Source of the DNA: Mya arenaria
Lineage: Eukaryota; Mollusca; Bivalvia; Myida; Myidae
DNA length: 64,000 nucleotides
Direction of reading: 5' to 3'
NCBI RefSeq assembly: GCF_026914265.1
Contig: NC_069135.1
Location: 20,329,639 to 20,393,638 of the forward strand
Below are positions 54,766 to 64,000 of the stretch, in pieces. Under the pieces are notes generated by a model, which saw only the letters and a list, made by a program, of their open reading frames with translations, had not been told where the DNA came from and did not search any database. Numbering within the stretch: the stretch's first letter is position 1; the number at the start of each line of letters is the position of its first letter. A program made the position numbers and the translations under genes.

Positions 54766-57700
54766 CTGAAAATAGAAATGTACTATTTACATGAACCAGA
54801 AATATCTATATATGAAGCTCCAAAAGACAATATTTGGGAGTCTGAAACACTAGTATAATATATATTTAATTAATAAGATACAATTTACAAAACTAAAAAT
54901 AAGCCATTAAAGTCATCTTCAACACCACCACCACCACCAACAGCACAAACATCAACAATGACATTAACACTGCCCCCTACATCACCACCAACAACAGCAC
55001 AAACCAAAACACCAATGCCATCACCACCACCACTTCTGTCATAAGCAGAAAATGGTTTCACAAACGAGTATTTTTTTTTTTTTACATTTTCTTGTTATGT
55101 TGTTTTTTTAAATAAACATGAATCTTACCTTGAAAGACTGTTCAGTGCCTCAGACTGGGACTTGAGATCATCTCTCATCTCAGCCACATAGTCCTTGTTT
55201 AGACTTAATCTGTAAAATGAAAAATACTCTAATACAACATCAAAGACCTTATTCAACATCATTCTTATCCTTATCCTTAGACATGCCTCAGTGATTCCAT
55301 TCAGTCCATTGGCCAGTTATTTTACAGTCCAAACAAAACACTAGGATTCTAATCTCAAAATTAAGTGAAATGGTTATTGAAAACAGTATTAGGCCTCAAT
55401 ATCACGAAAATACTAAGGTTAAATTTCTCAATCTTAATTGAGTTGAGATTGAGTTTTGACTTAATTTTTTTATGTGGAGCATGATGAAATACGGTAAGCA
55501 TAGTTTTGCATTCTGACCTCAGATCGTTAACTACATATAAAACTTATTCAATCAACCATCTTACCCTGGGCCGTTATTCATAAAACATCATAAGTTATTT
55601 TTTAACTTTAGTCAATTTCTTATACTTTCAAAAGTTAGATTTTAAGAAAGAAAAAGTGTTTTTAACAATTAATATAACAGGTTTTTAAATAAAAGCAACG
55701 AAAAATAAGCATTTTAGATTTTATTTAGTAATTTTATCATATGGCCGGTCAGATACTTAAATAAGAAGTTAATGAAGTTTAGCAATGACCGGTGTTTTTT
55801 TTTTTTACCGGCCCAGGGCCTCAATGAATACACACCCATCCAGCAGTTCCTTTATCTTGATAAATCTTTTTCTTTTGCTCTCTTCCCGTGCACTGAGCAC
55901 TGAGGTCTTACTTTCCAACCTGGATCGACTCATGACGTTTTCCGAGCGCATGACAGGGGGAAAACTCTCTGGTTTCCCTGCATTAAAGTCCAGTCTCTGG
56001 ATTTTGCTTTCTACTTTATTGAGGCAGCGTTCAATGTCACTTTTGTAGCGCAAACTCATCTGAAATATTCGCAATACTACGACATTAAATGTGATTTTGA
56101 TTATGTAGGTGTAGCAAACTTCAATATGATTGTCAAGTGAGGGCAGTGGTATGCAAACCCAACAAGTTGTCCCATGTTTGATTCCCCGCCTGGGGATATG
56201 TGACCTGAGTTTCAGGTCACCAAAATGGAAAAGTGGGGCTTTCACTGAGTGCTCCAGTGTCTCCCTACAAAACAAGATAACACTCTACCAATACTATGCC
56301 AACGAGAGTGACTTAGCATAAGTTCATATATAACTTTCTTAACAATCAATGTAAAATAAATAATAAAATAATATAAAATAAATAAACTTAGATGCTTCCA
56401 TAGTGGGAAACAAAAATAGAGCAGTAGTGTTTATTTAACATCATTCAAAGACACTCTATTTCAAAAGACATTTGCAAATTAAGTGAAACTGAAGAAAAGG
56501 GCTGGACAGAAAAAGTAAAACTATGAGGATAAATAACTTGAACCCCTGGCCCCAATTTAACAAAAACCCTTAAGTAAAATCTCAATCTCAGTCTCAACTC
56601 ATTTTACCACATAGAATTAAATGTTATTAAAAATCTTACATGTTTATACTTTTTTAAAAACGCATTCACTCAAAGGATATGTTGATTAACGCCTTCAGTC
56701 AAGATTCCAAGGGAAAACTTTTCTACAGCCAAAACAGTATTTGAGAACAATAATTTTTTTATAACAATTTCTCAAAATATATATTTTGCGCTAGAATTTG
56801 TTTTCTTTGAAACATTGAACATCTTTCTCTTTCTTTCAACACATTCAATGAGAAAATATCTTTTCAAAAGCCAAAAAAATAATTTTGAATCATACGATCC
56901 TTTCATGTGGTTAATTAATTTGAGATTGAGATTTGACTAGAGTATTTTTCATGATATTGGGGCCAAGTTTAATACAGATCCAAAACCAAATAACGTCATT
57001 TATTATACAGCCTTCATAATTCTATAATCAATGTATGGAGGATAATCCTGGGTTCCAGTGTAAGATTGCAATATATTTCAACACTATGCCAATCACGAAA
57101 TATTGCTTTTGAGGCTTGCTTGGTGAAATATATTACGATCTTACACTGAAACAAACAATTATCCTCTTTGTACATAATGGTACTGAATGACTAAACCCTA
57201 CCCTGTTCAGTCTTGATATAAAGTCCTCTAGCAGCTCAGCCAGCTGCAGCAGTTTCGATTCAATGTGTTCACTGACTGCCCGCATCTCACAACCCTTACT
57301 GAAATGGACATACATGTGTATGTAAATAAAAAAAAGTATAATAAGTTAACAGACTTTAACATTCTACAATTTAACTGATGCTTTAAGCTTACATGTAACA
57401 GACAATTTTCCAATCTACAGTTCCTTTCATGTTTTTAGCTTACCTATTCGAGGCTTTTTCATTCTACTGTTTAACTCAGACTTTTAGTTTATCTATACCA
57501 AACTTTACCATTCTACTGTTAAACTCATGCTTTTAGCTTACCTATACCAGACTTTACCATTCTACAGTTCAACTCAGACTTTTAGCTTACCTATAGCAGA
57601 CTACCATTTTACTGTTAAACTCATGGTTTTAGCTTACCTATACCAAACTTTACCATTCTACTGTTAAACTCATGGTTTTAGCTTACCTATACCAAACTTT

Positions 57701-60700
57701 ACCATTCTACTGTTAAACTCATGCTTTTAGCTTACCTATACCAGACTTTACCATTCTACTGTTAAACTCATGCTTTTAGCTTACCTATACCAGACTTTAC
57801 CATTCTACAGTTCAACTCAGACTTTTAGCTTACCTATACCAAACTTTACCATTTTACTGTTAAACTCATGCTTTTAGCTTACCTATACCAAACTTTACCA
57901 TTCTACTGTTCAACTCATGCTTTTAGCTTACCTATACCAGACTTTACCATTCTACAGTTCAACTCATGCTTTTAGCTTACCTATACCAGACTTTACCATT
58001 CAACAGTTCAACTCATGCTTTTAGCTTACCTATACCAGACTTTACCATTCTACAGTTCAACTCATGCTTTTAGCTTACCTATACCAGACTTTACCATTTT
58101 ACAGTTAAACTCATGCTTTTAGCTTACCTATACCAGACTTTACCATTCTACAGTTAAACTCATGCTTTTAGCTTACCTATACCAGACTTTACCATTCTAC
58201 AGTTAAACTCATGCTTTTAGCTTACCTATACCAAACTTTACCATTCTACAGTTGAACTCATGCTTTTAGCTTACCTATACCAAACTTTACCATTCTACAG
58301 TTGAACTCATGCTTTAAGCATACCTATACCAAACTTTACCATTCTACAATTAAATTCATGCTTTTAGCTTACCTATACCAAACTTTACCATTCTACAGTT
58401 AAATTCATGCTTTTAGCTTACCTATACCAAACTTTACCATTCTGTTAAACTCATGTTTTTAGCTTACCTATACCAAACTTTACCATTCTACAGTTAAACT
58501 CATGCTTTTAGCTTACCTATACCAGACTTTACCATTCTACAGTTAAACTCATGCTTTAAGCTTACTTATACCATACGTTACCATTCAACAGTTCACCTTT
58601 TGCTTTTAGCTTACCTATATCAGACTTAACCATTCTACAATTCAACTCATGCTTTTAGCTTACCTATACCAGGCGTGGAAATTGCCAAACTGCTCCTTTG
58701 ATTTCGCCAAACAATGGTCAGTGAACAATGACTTTATCTTAACACAGTTTTCACTTAGTCGACTCCTGAAAAGATGCAATAATTTTCTTAATAAGTTTTC
58801 AGCTTGAAGTCACAAGCAGGCCCTTCATCTTAAGCTTTACAGGTTTAAGTATCCATATTTCATATGGCTAATTTACTTGTTTATTTTAAACTACTTGTTT
58901 ATTTTTTTCAAAACAAAAAGCAGTAAATCATGATTGTTTTCAAAATAATATCCTTTTATAGTCTCAATACCCTTCAAAGGGAGGACATAATACTTTTTAT
59001 TCCAAAACAAAACTAGGGCTATCACAGAATGTGATTAAAAACACTGAATACCGCCCTCATAGGGAAAGGCAATGAAATATTTAGAAAACACTTATTGAAA
59101 CGCTTATCAGTCAATGGTAAAAACTATATGCCAGTGTTCAAGGAAGGGCCAAGTAAACAATTGACCTCGGGCAAATAGTTATGACTATTGACCAGCAAGC
59201 CATTCAATAAGATAATATTGATGTCTTACTTCTCGTATTTATGGATCTGTTCATCGTTGAAGCTCAATGAAGTTTTCCTCCTGTTTTCGGAGAACTGCTG
59301 TTTTATCTTCAATATCTGTTCCACCACTACCTGTACCTTGGCGGTACTGCGGATAAAAGATTTGAAATGAGAAGTCTTCATTCAAACAAATCGTAAATAA
59401 ATGACATGACACAGATTTATATAATCAGCTTAGTTTTTAACTCTCAGACCAAATTCCTTCATGTTTTAGTGCTACATGCAACCTACTATCATTTATTGCA
59501 TTATCTGACGCCTAAAGACTTTACACAACGTATTCCAGACTGCCTAAAAATGTAAAATTTATTTCAGGATGCAATGACAAAAAGTATCAGAATCTCTGTA
59601 GAGCTTTTTTAATGACTAACTTATGTATAGTTTTGAAATCTCCTATGCAAAGGTGATTCCTGGGTTATTTCCAGTACAAGTTATCTATGAAGCTCGCAAT
59701 TTGAATTGAATCCGGTACATTCTAATTATGAGTCTGATATGCTGACCACTTTGTGATCGCCTTCATAAATGGTAAAGACTCCCAAAGAACAATCCAATGA
59801 CTTAACTTGATACATGTTCAACATATATTTCTAAGAAGCTTTTAAATGTCTATTTTAATGCATTTCTACCTTCAGTGCTCAAAGTACAACCCTGCAAACC
59901 CTGCACTGGTTATATGCTTTTGGGGCTTGCTAAAGTTCTTGAATTATATCTGGCAGGGCTTGTTGAAAAAAAAAGGCAAACAACTAATATAATGACTCGG
60001 GTTTGTTTGTCAAAAATAGATAAATAAAAAACATTAGTTCTCACCATCTATCAGAGGAATTACAGCCCGTAGAATCATTCCACAGTTTCTTTAACTGTTT
60101 CTTGTTCAGCTGATCTTCCTGAAGCTTGGACAGAAGGCTCTGAACTTGGTATGATAGCTCAGTTATCTGTAAAATTATAATAAAATTACTATTTTCTATA
60201 TGTTTAAGCTGTTAAAATGTTTTATGTATTTGAACTATCACGTCAATATTTAACATTGGCCTAGTCTTTTGTATAAAGAAAATATGACGTTCATATTGCA
60301 GGATTCAAAGAGATTTCAAGAGCCTTCATGCAATTTTCAAGGACTATCATAAAAAAGAAACTTTAAAAGTAACACATATTTTCAAAAACTTTAAAATTAG
60401 CAAGCTGTGAAAATACTAGTTAAAGGCGCTATTTTTAAACGTAATAACTCAGCTGAGACAGCTACAATATATTATTTTAATCATGTTTAATGATGTATTA
60501 ATGGCCTTAAACTAGCTCGTATTGACTATTCCAGGCTTGTTTTGTGGAATTTATGTATTTGCTGATTTTGGGACCATCTGGTGTCTAGCCCTTAAACATA
60601 TCATATGTTAGTAGGTAAAAATTTGACACTTTCAATCAAAATGATAAAAATGTCAAAATATGTTGATATGGGCTATCTGATATCAGTGTGCCGAGTACTA

Positions 60701-63496
60701 AACCACACTCAAACCCACTCAAAAATGTCAGAAACACCTATCCATATATAACAGGTGTTTAACAAACATTTAATCTTTTTTAATATTATCATGGTCTATA
60801 CCATTCTACCTTCATATATTTTTGTTAATCAATTTTTATCTTATGAGTAATATAATTTTATCTTATGAGTAATATAAAAACCAAATAAGCACAAACAGTG
60901 TAGTTGAGGTCAACCCAAATTTAAAATTAACTTCCACTATTTATTTGATCATATAAATTACAATATAACTCTTCTTAAAGCAAAATATAACCAGCAAGAT
61001 AACGGGATCAGTTTAATGTATTTATTCCGGCTTGCATGTAACAAATGCTCTACCTACATTGCTTATGACATCATATCCTCTTTGTCATCGCTTTCTGACA
61101 TCAGATCCTCTTTTAATTTCAAAAAGCAGAAAGGTAAACTGCACTTTTTTCTCTGAACATCACCAAGCAATGAAACAACCATTCTCAACATTTTTTGGAG
61201 AAAAAATAATATACATTACCTTTTTAGATTCTTCATCTGTTGATTGTCTGCTGCTTTCATAGAATTGGGTTAATTCCAAACATATTGAGTGCAGCTCTGA
61301 GTCATTGGTGTCAGTCAACAGATTGATCATTCTTAGTTCTCTACTGAACATTTGAATAAAGTTTTCTTTCCACTTCAGCGTGGTATCACAGTTTTTGGAC
61401 AGGAACAAATTATAATCAACAAGGTGGCCGCATTCATGATACACCTCATTTCTGAAAAAAGAATTTATTATTAAATCTAAAAACTATATTTTCAAGAGTT
61501 CTAACAGCTGATAATTGTCAATCCTGGGGGTCTGGTTGAGTACTAGAAATATGTGTCCAGAGTAAGGAAAAGAGGGAATTAGATCTCAGTAGTAGTTGTT
61601 TCAAAAGTCATTTATATATGTTTCAAGGTACTTCCAACTGTTTTATTGCAAATGTAGGAGCTGAAAACAATCTTGACAACTGTACAAAGTCTGAAGTTAA
61701 AAGCTCTCAAACCTGATTACAAGGTTTAAACTTTTATAACCCCTGGTGTTTTTTAGGCTTTCAAACTGTTAATGGTGTGATTTGGCATAATCTAAACATT
61801 CTTTGTGTTTTTAAGCTTCCTTTTCATATGACCTAAACAATAGTACTTAATAATACAATTTCCGTCCACCTATGTCTCAAATAAACTTGCATCTCTGCTC
61901 ACTTCTACAGTATCTAGTTTATTACTTCTTCCAGCGGCTGTTAAAATAATATTATAAATGCCTGTTGATGTTGCTACCATTCCTGTCATCTGGGTTGGAG
62001 ATTTTGTCCATCTGGCATATTGCATAGCCAATGACTCAGCATTGAACACGTTATCTTCTCACGTCCTCTTAAGTTTTATTTTCATAACTAGACCACATAC
62101 ATATTACTAAATATTGAGTTTGACTCCTTCAATAAAATATTTGGCTACAAAATCAGTTGTATGTCTATGATTGATCTTTATTATTAACAGTCCAAATGAT
62201 GCTAACAGGAGCCTCATTCCACTGGTCACTTGTCGGGGTTGTTGTCAGAGATGGTCAAAATAATCTATTTGATAATACAACAATGTGCTTTTAGTTATTG
62301 AAGCAATATAATCCCTTTATAGTCAATTGAATGGTTGAATTACAACAAGCACTGCGTTGATAAGTTTATTCTAATTTCTTTTAGCTCGATCGGGATGAAA
62401 ACTGAGAGCTTAAAGAGTCACCCTTGAGTCTGTTTCCTAGGTAGAAACCAGTACTGGTGTCAATTTTGAGAGGCCATGAGAACATAGCCTTGGTGGGGCT
62501 CAAACCCTCTTTAGTGAGAGGCAGAAACCTTTACCACTAGATGACCCTCACCCTGGTGGGGATCAAACCCACAGAGAGGCGGACACCTATACCACTAAAC
62601 CACACTCACCCAAAATTGTGTTAATAAAGTTTGTAAACAACCCTTCATACTAACATGTACATGTGCACAGATCTTCTCATAAGATCCTGTTTAAGGCAGT
62701 ATAGCTCTACTTCCTTCTTAATAAAACACGCTATTGCTGAACACTGCTTCGAGACGGAGTAATCTTCTGATAGGGATGTGGTGTGGAATTTTGGAAACTC
62801 CTCTGAAATAGTAAATAGCATTAAACATAAAAAGTTTTCTTCAGTACTTATAATATTACATAAACTGTATAATATATGCCTCCTACAACACTAGAATCTG
62901 TATATTGAATGTGTCACCTTTCAAAAGCTAGCAATGTTGTGAAACCAAATCTAATACCAACTTAAATACCTTGCTTTACCTTTAACCTAAAACTAAGGGG
63001 TTATCTACTGGTCATGCCTAATAATCTTACAATATTTGACGTCCCTAGGATGAAGTGTCTTGGATATATGAAACGAAAACCTTTCTTATAGAAAAGGTCA
63101 TTATGACATTGACATTTACTTTACAGACCTTAATATCCATTGGGGTCATCTATTGACCATGACAAACGTGAATACAATGTTTGAGGATTCAATATCAAGT
63201 CATTTAAGAGTTATTGATCAGAAACTGTTTATCTAATAAAAGGTCACCATGACCTTGACTGTTGACCCCAAAATCAATAGGGGTCATCTACTGACCTTGT
63301 TAAATCTGCATTCACAGAAGGACAAAAGGATGACTCATTAACAAGTTATTGATTGGAAGCCAGTATTTTTAAATAACGGCCACCACAACCTTGACCTTTG
63401 ACCTTCTGACACCAAAATCAATATGGGTCATAAACTGACCATAACCAATGTGCATACAAACTTTATTGATCAGAAACAAGTGTGATGATGATGATA

Positions 63497-63540
<44 letters not shown>

Positions 63541-63547
63541 AATGATA

Positions 63548-63582
<35 letters not shown>

Positions 63583-63976
63583 ATAAAATTACCCTCAAGT
63601 CTTGTGTCCTGGGTAGAAACCAGTACTGGTGTCCTCTTTGAGAGGCTATGAATATGTTACCCTAGTGGGGATTGAACCCAAAACATCTTTGGTGAAAGGC
63701 CGACACCTAAACCACTAGACCACTCTTACCTCCAAAGTTACTTACTTATAAAATGTTGCGGGAATGTATTTGTATCATCATAGTCCCTATTATAGCAGAA
63801 TATCGGGTTATTGGCCGTAATTCCATCCGGGTAGCTGTGAATGGGTAGCATAGGCTGAACACAGTCTTTTAGCAGTTGGCCATCAAATATAAGCAGCTGA
63901 TCCGAGTGTTGGATGTCTGTTTGTTCAGCAATTAACTCTTGGAGGTTAGTTAGGCTGAAATGCACATCATACAGCT
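54705..63976 (-). CDS. TBK1: TBK1/IKK-epsilon-type kinase, C-terminal part (partial)
   Basis: Ten minus-strand exons with consistent phases: 63976-63746, 62802-62655, 61451-61220, 60166-60045, 59346-59230, 58765-58664, 57298-57202, 56059-55809, 55209-55129 and 54765-54705, about 480 residues. In animals this kinase phosphorylates IRF/NF-kB pathway and autophagy substrates. The exons show the ubiquitin-like domain (LYDVHFSLTNLQELIAEQ and NNPIF), the scaffold helices (SVSKQCSAIACFIKKEVELY, then DLMRR), the signature EQIHKYEK next to LFTDHCLAKSKEQF, and a C-terminal coiled coil ending QFEKLGQSDSLMSQSVKPF. The kinase domain lies past position 64000. TBK1 and IKK-epsilon cannot be told apart from this part alone. 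Confidence 0.9.
54918..55045. repeat. CAC/ACC-rich low-complexity tract
   Basis: Imperfect (CAC)n and CAACA repeats in the last TBK1 intron. Confidence 0.8.
55129..55209 (-). CDS. TBK1: TBK1-like penultimate exon
   Basis: 81 nt, LSLNKDYVAEMRDDLKSQSE then ALNSLSR, coiled-coil. Aligns loosely with the last TBK1 helix (the adaptor-binding region in vertebrates). Phase 2 at both ends, donor GTAAGA. Confidence 0.8.
55265..55395. repeat. Second copy of the 9895-10025 dispersed repeat
   Basis: Shares GACATGCCTCAGTGATTCCA and adjoining blocks with the copy in Rap1. Confidence 0.6.
55567..55808. mobile_element. MITE-like element next to a TBK1 splice donor
   Basis: The left end CTGGGCCGTTATTCATAAAA resembles 3397-3635. 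The right end reads TTTACCGGCCCAGGG, which inverts the left end (CCCTGGGCCG) and overlaps the exon edge at 55809-55818. Confidence 0.45.
55809..56059 (-). CDS. TBK1: TBK1-like exon: basic linker
   Basis: 251 nt, MSLRYKSDIERCLNKVESKI through a basic, serine-rich linker to KELLDGCVFIEALGR. It has no close counterpart that I recognise in vertebrate TBK1 but is fully open and in phase. The donor GGCCG|GTAAAA borders a MITE. Confidence 0.75.
56135..56275 (+). repeat. tRNA-derived SINE-like fragment
   Basis: Box A-like GGGCAGTGGTATGC and box B-like GTTTGATTCCCC (56176-56187) at tRNA spacing, followed by a GGTCACC-containing body. In an intron of the TBK1-like gene. Confidence 0.5.
56549..56967. 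mobile_element. MITE with TGGCCCCAAT inverted ends
   Basis: The left end CTGGCCCCAATTTAACAAAA then AAATCTCAATCTCAG is mirrored by the right end GAGATTGAGATTTGACTAGA then TTGGGGCCAAG. About 45-bp imperfect inverted repeats, 419 bp in total, inside a TBK1 intron. Confidence 0.8.
57202..57298 (-). CDS. TBK1: TBK1-like exon: coiled coil
   Basis: 97 nt, SKGCEMRAVSEHIESKLLQL then AELLEDFISRLNR. TTTCAG acceptor and GTAGGG donor; fills phase 2 and leaves phase 0. Confidence 0.82.
57425..58663. repeat. 49-bp minisatellite derived from a TBK1 splice donor
   Basis: About 25 units of 49 bp nearly fill the intron 58663-57299. On the gene's strand each unit contains CTGGTATAGGTAAGCTAAAA, the same bases as the exon end and donor at 58664 (CTGGTATAG|GTAAGCTAAAA). 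Variation is mainly A/G in CCAGAC/CCAAAC, CAGTTC/CTGTTA, and a few decayed donors. The copies nearest the exon and at the far end are the most diverged. Confidence 0.95.
58664..58765 (-). CDS. TBK1: TBK1-like exon whose donor seeds the 49-bp array
   Basis: 102 nt, SRLSENCVKIKSLFTDHCLA then KSKEQFGNFHAWY. LFTDHCLAK aligns with the TBK1 motif HFTDECVKK. The exon ends TGGTATAG|GTAAGC; this exon-intron edge is repeated about 25 times in the following intron. Confidence 0.92.
59008..59195 (+). repeat. Tandem-core element fragment
   Basis: Begins AACTAGGGCTATCACAGAAT, like the ACAAGAGCTGTCAC ends elsewhere, then ATACCGCCCTCATAGGG. Truncated. Confidence 0.45.
59230..59346 (-). CDS. TBK1: TBK1-like exon with EQIHKYEK signature
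   Basis: 117 nt. Encodes TAKVQVVVEQILKIKQQFSE and NDEQIHKYEK, which matches the TBK1 motif NEEQIHKFDK nearly residue for residue. This is the strongest single identifier of the gene. Phase 2 at both ends. Confidence 0.93.
60045..60166 (-). CDS. TBK1: TBK1-like exon: scaffold helix
   Basis: 122 nt, ITELSYQVQSLLSKLQEDQL then NKKQLKKLWNDSTG, amphipathic and coiled-coil-like. Phase 0 in, phase 2 out (GATG|GTGAGA). Confidence 0.8.
60170..61219. other. TBK1-like intron, nothing recognised
   Basis: AT-rich; an ATCTTATGAGTAATATAA duplication at 60838-60876 is the only structure seen. Confidence 0.4.
61220..61451 (-). CDS. TBK1: TBK1-like exon: scaffold helices
   Basis: 232 nt, 77 full codons, from NEVYHECGHLVDYNLFLSKN to STDEESKK. 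TTTTTTCAG acceptor, GTAATG donor. Poorly conserved, but in phase with both neighbours. Confidence 0.78.
61452..62410. other. TBK1-like intron, nothing recognised
   Basis: No element or exon that I can support. Confidence 0.4.
62411..62612 (-). mobile_element. tRNA-derived SINE with doubled head
   Basis: Minus orientation. Two box B-like sequences (plus strand GGGGCTCAAACCC at 62495-62507 and GGGGATCAAACCC at 62558-62570), each with its own CTAGTGGT or TTAGTGGT box A. The body has ACCAGTACTGGT and ends near CTTAAAG. Confidence 0.8.
62655..62802 (-). CDS. TBK1: TBK1-like exon: start of scaffold domain
   Basis: 148 nt, EFPKFHTTSLSEDYSVSKQC then IKKEVELYCLKQDLMRRSVH. Aligns with the TBK1 region that ends ELMRKGIRWL. 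Donor GTTAGT (62654) aligns better than GTACAT six bases earlier; both keep frame. Confidence 0.82.
62990..63470. repeat. Tandem-core element, about 150-bp units
   Basis: Three diverged units marked by GGGGTCATCTA(C/T)TGACC and AAAATCAATA, with GTCACCATGACCTTGAC. Related to 49165-49480. Confidence 0.6.
63484..63582. repeat. (GAT)n microsatellite
   Basis: About 33 GAT units with a few AAT changes. It abuts the 3' end of the SINE at 63584-63732 and is probably its expanded tail. Confidence 0.95.
63584..63732 (-). mobile_element. tRNA-derived SINE with (ATC)n tail
   Basis: Minus orientation: box A TGGTCTAGTGGTTTAGG, box B GGGTTCAATCCCC (63667-63679), then CACCAGTACTGGTTTCTACC and a tail leading into (ATC)n. 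Same family as 62411-62612. The palindromic core resembles a conserved metazoan SINE domain (inference). Confidence 0.85.
63746..63976 (-). CDS. TBK1: TBK1-like exon: ubiquitin-like domain
   Basis: 231 nt. Encodes the ubiquitin-like fold: LYDVHFSLTNLQELIAEQ, QLLIFDGQLL and NNPIFCYNRD. Acceptor after GTAACCAG at 63977; an alternative TTTCAG would start it at 63954. Donor GTAAGT, phase 1. Confidence 0.85.
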
Positions 63977-64000
63977 CTGGTTACAAAAATAGACCTGATA

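Noticed and set aside
55785..56048. 87-residue plus-strand frame
   Set aside because: Antisense shadow of the TBK1-like exon 55809-56059.
63448..63651. Poly-aspartate protein
   Set aside because: Translation of the (GAT)n tract and SINE.

Overview
This is animal nuclear DNA, very probably from a bivalve mollusc. It is AT-rich, its genes are split into short exons with long introns, and it is full of molluscan-type repeats: tRNA-derived SINEs, palindromic MITEs, and elements with internal 140-180 bp tandem units, (GACG)n tracts and GAGCTAAAA ends. No bacterial, viral or CRISPR feature was seen. The species call is an inference from repeat style and protein similarity.

Four protein-coding genes can be assembled exon by exon, with reading phases that agree across every junction. 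(1) Minus strand, 28297 to 9107: a Rap1 small GTPase whose last two exons exist twice (exons 5a/6a at 17963-15537 and 5b/6b at 10300-9107), so two isoforms can differ in the G4/G5 region and in the membrane-anchoring tail. (2) Plus strand, 34381-37313: a DIABLO/Smac-like mitochondrial protein in five exons. (3) Plus strand, 43055-44744: a PIERCE-family ciliary microtubule inner protein in four exons, with an ETS site and an RFX X-box-like site just upstream. (4) Minus strand, 63976 to 54705: the C-terminal part of a TBK1/IKK-epsilon-type kinase (ubiquitin-like domain, scaffold coiled coils, C-terminus); its kinase domain lies beyond the right edge.

Layout: 1-2690 tandem-repeat element; 2691-9106 repeat-rich DNA and the probable 3' flank of Rap1; 9107-28313 Rap1; 28314-34380 upstream and intergenic DNA with a fold-back element at 33110-33955; 34381-37313 DIABLO-like; 38205-40900 a 35/70-bp satellite; 41025-42743 small palindromic elements; 43055-44744 PIERCE-like; 45248-53640 repeats and nothing recognised; 53640-63976 TBK1-like; then repeats to the edge.

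The most unusual feature is tandem arrays built from the edges of exons. In Rap1, a 48-bp minisatellite in the 5a/6a intron carries the 3' splice site and first codons of exon 6a. In the TBK1-like gene, a 49-bp minisatellite nearly fills one intron, and each unit carries the 5' splice site and last exon bases of the exon next to it. Decayed copies of Rap1 exon 5 (near 10385-10590) and of the TBK1 last exon (54255-54700) are also visible. The genes have unrelated cellular roles (Ras-family signalling, apoptosis, cilia, innate immune kinase) and do not form an operon.
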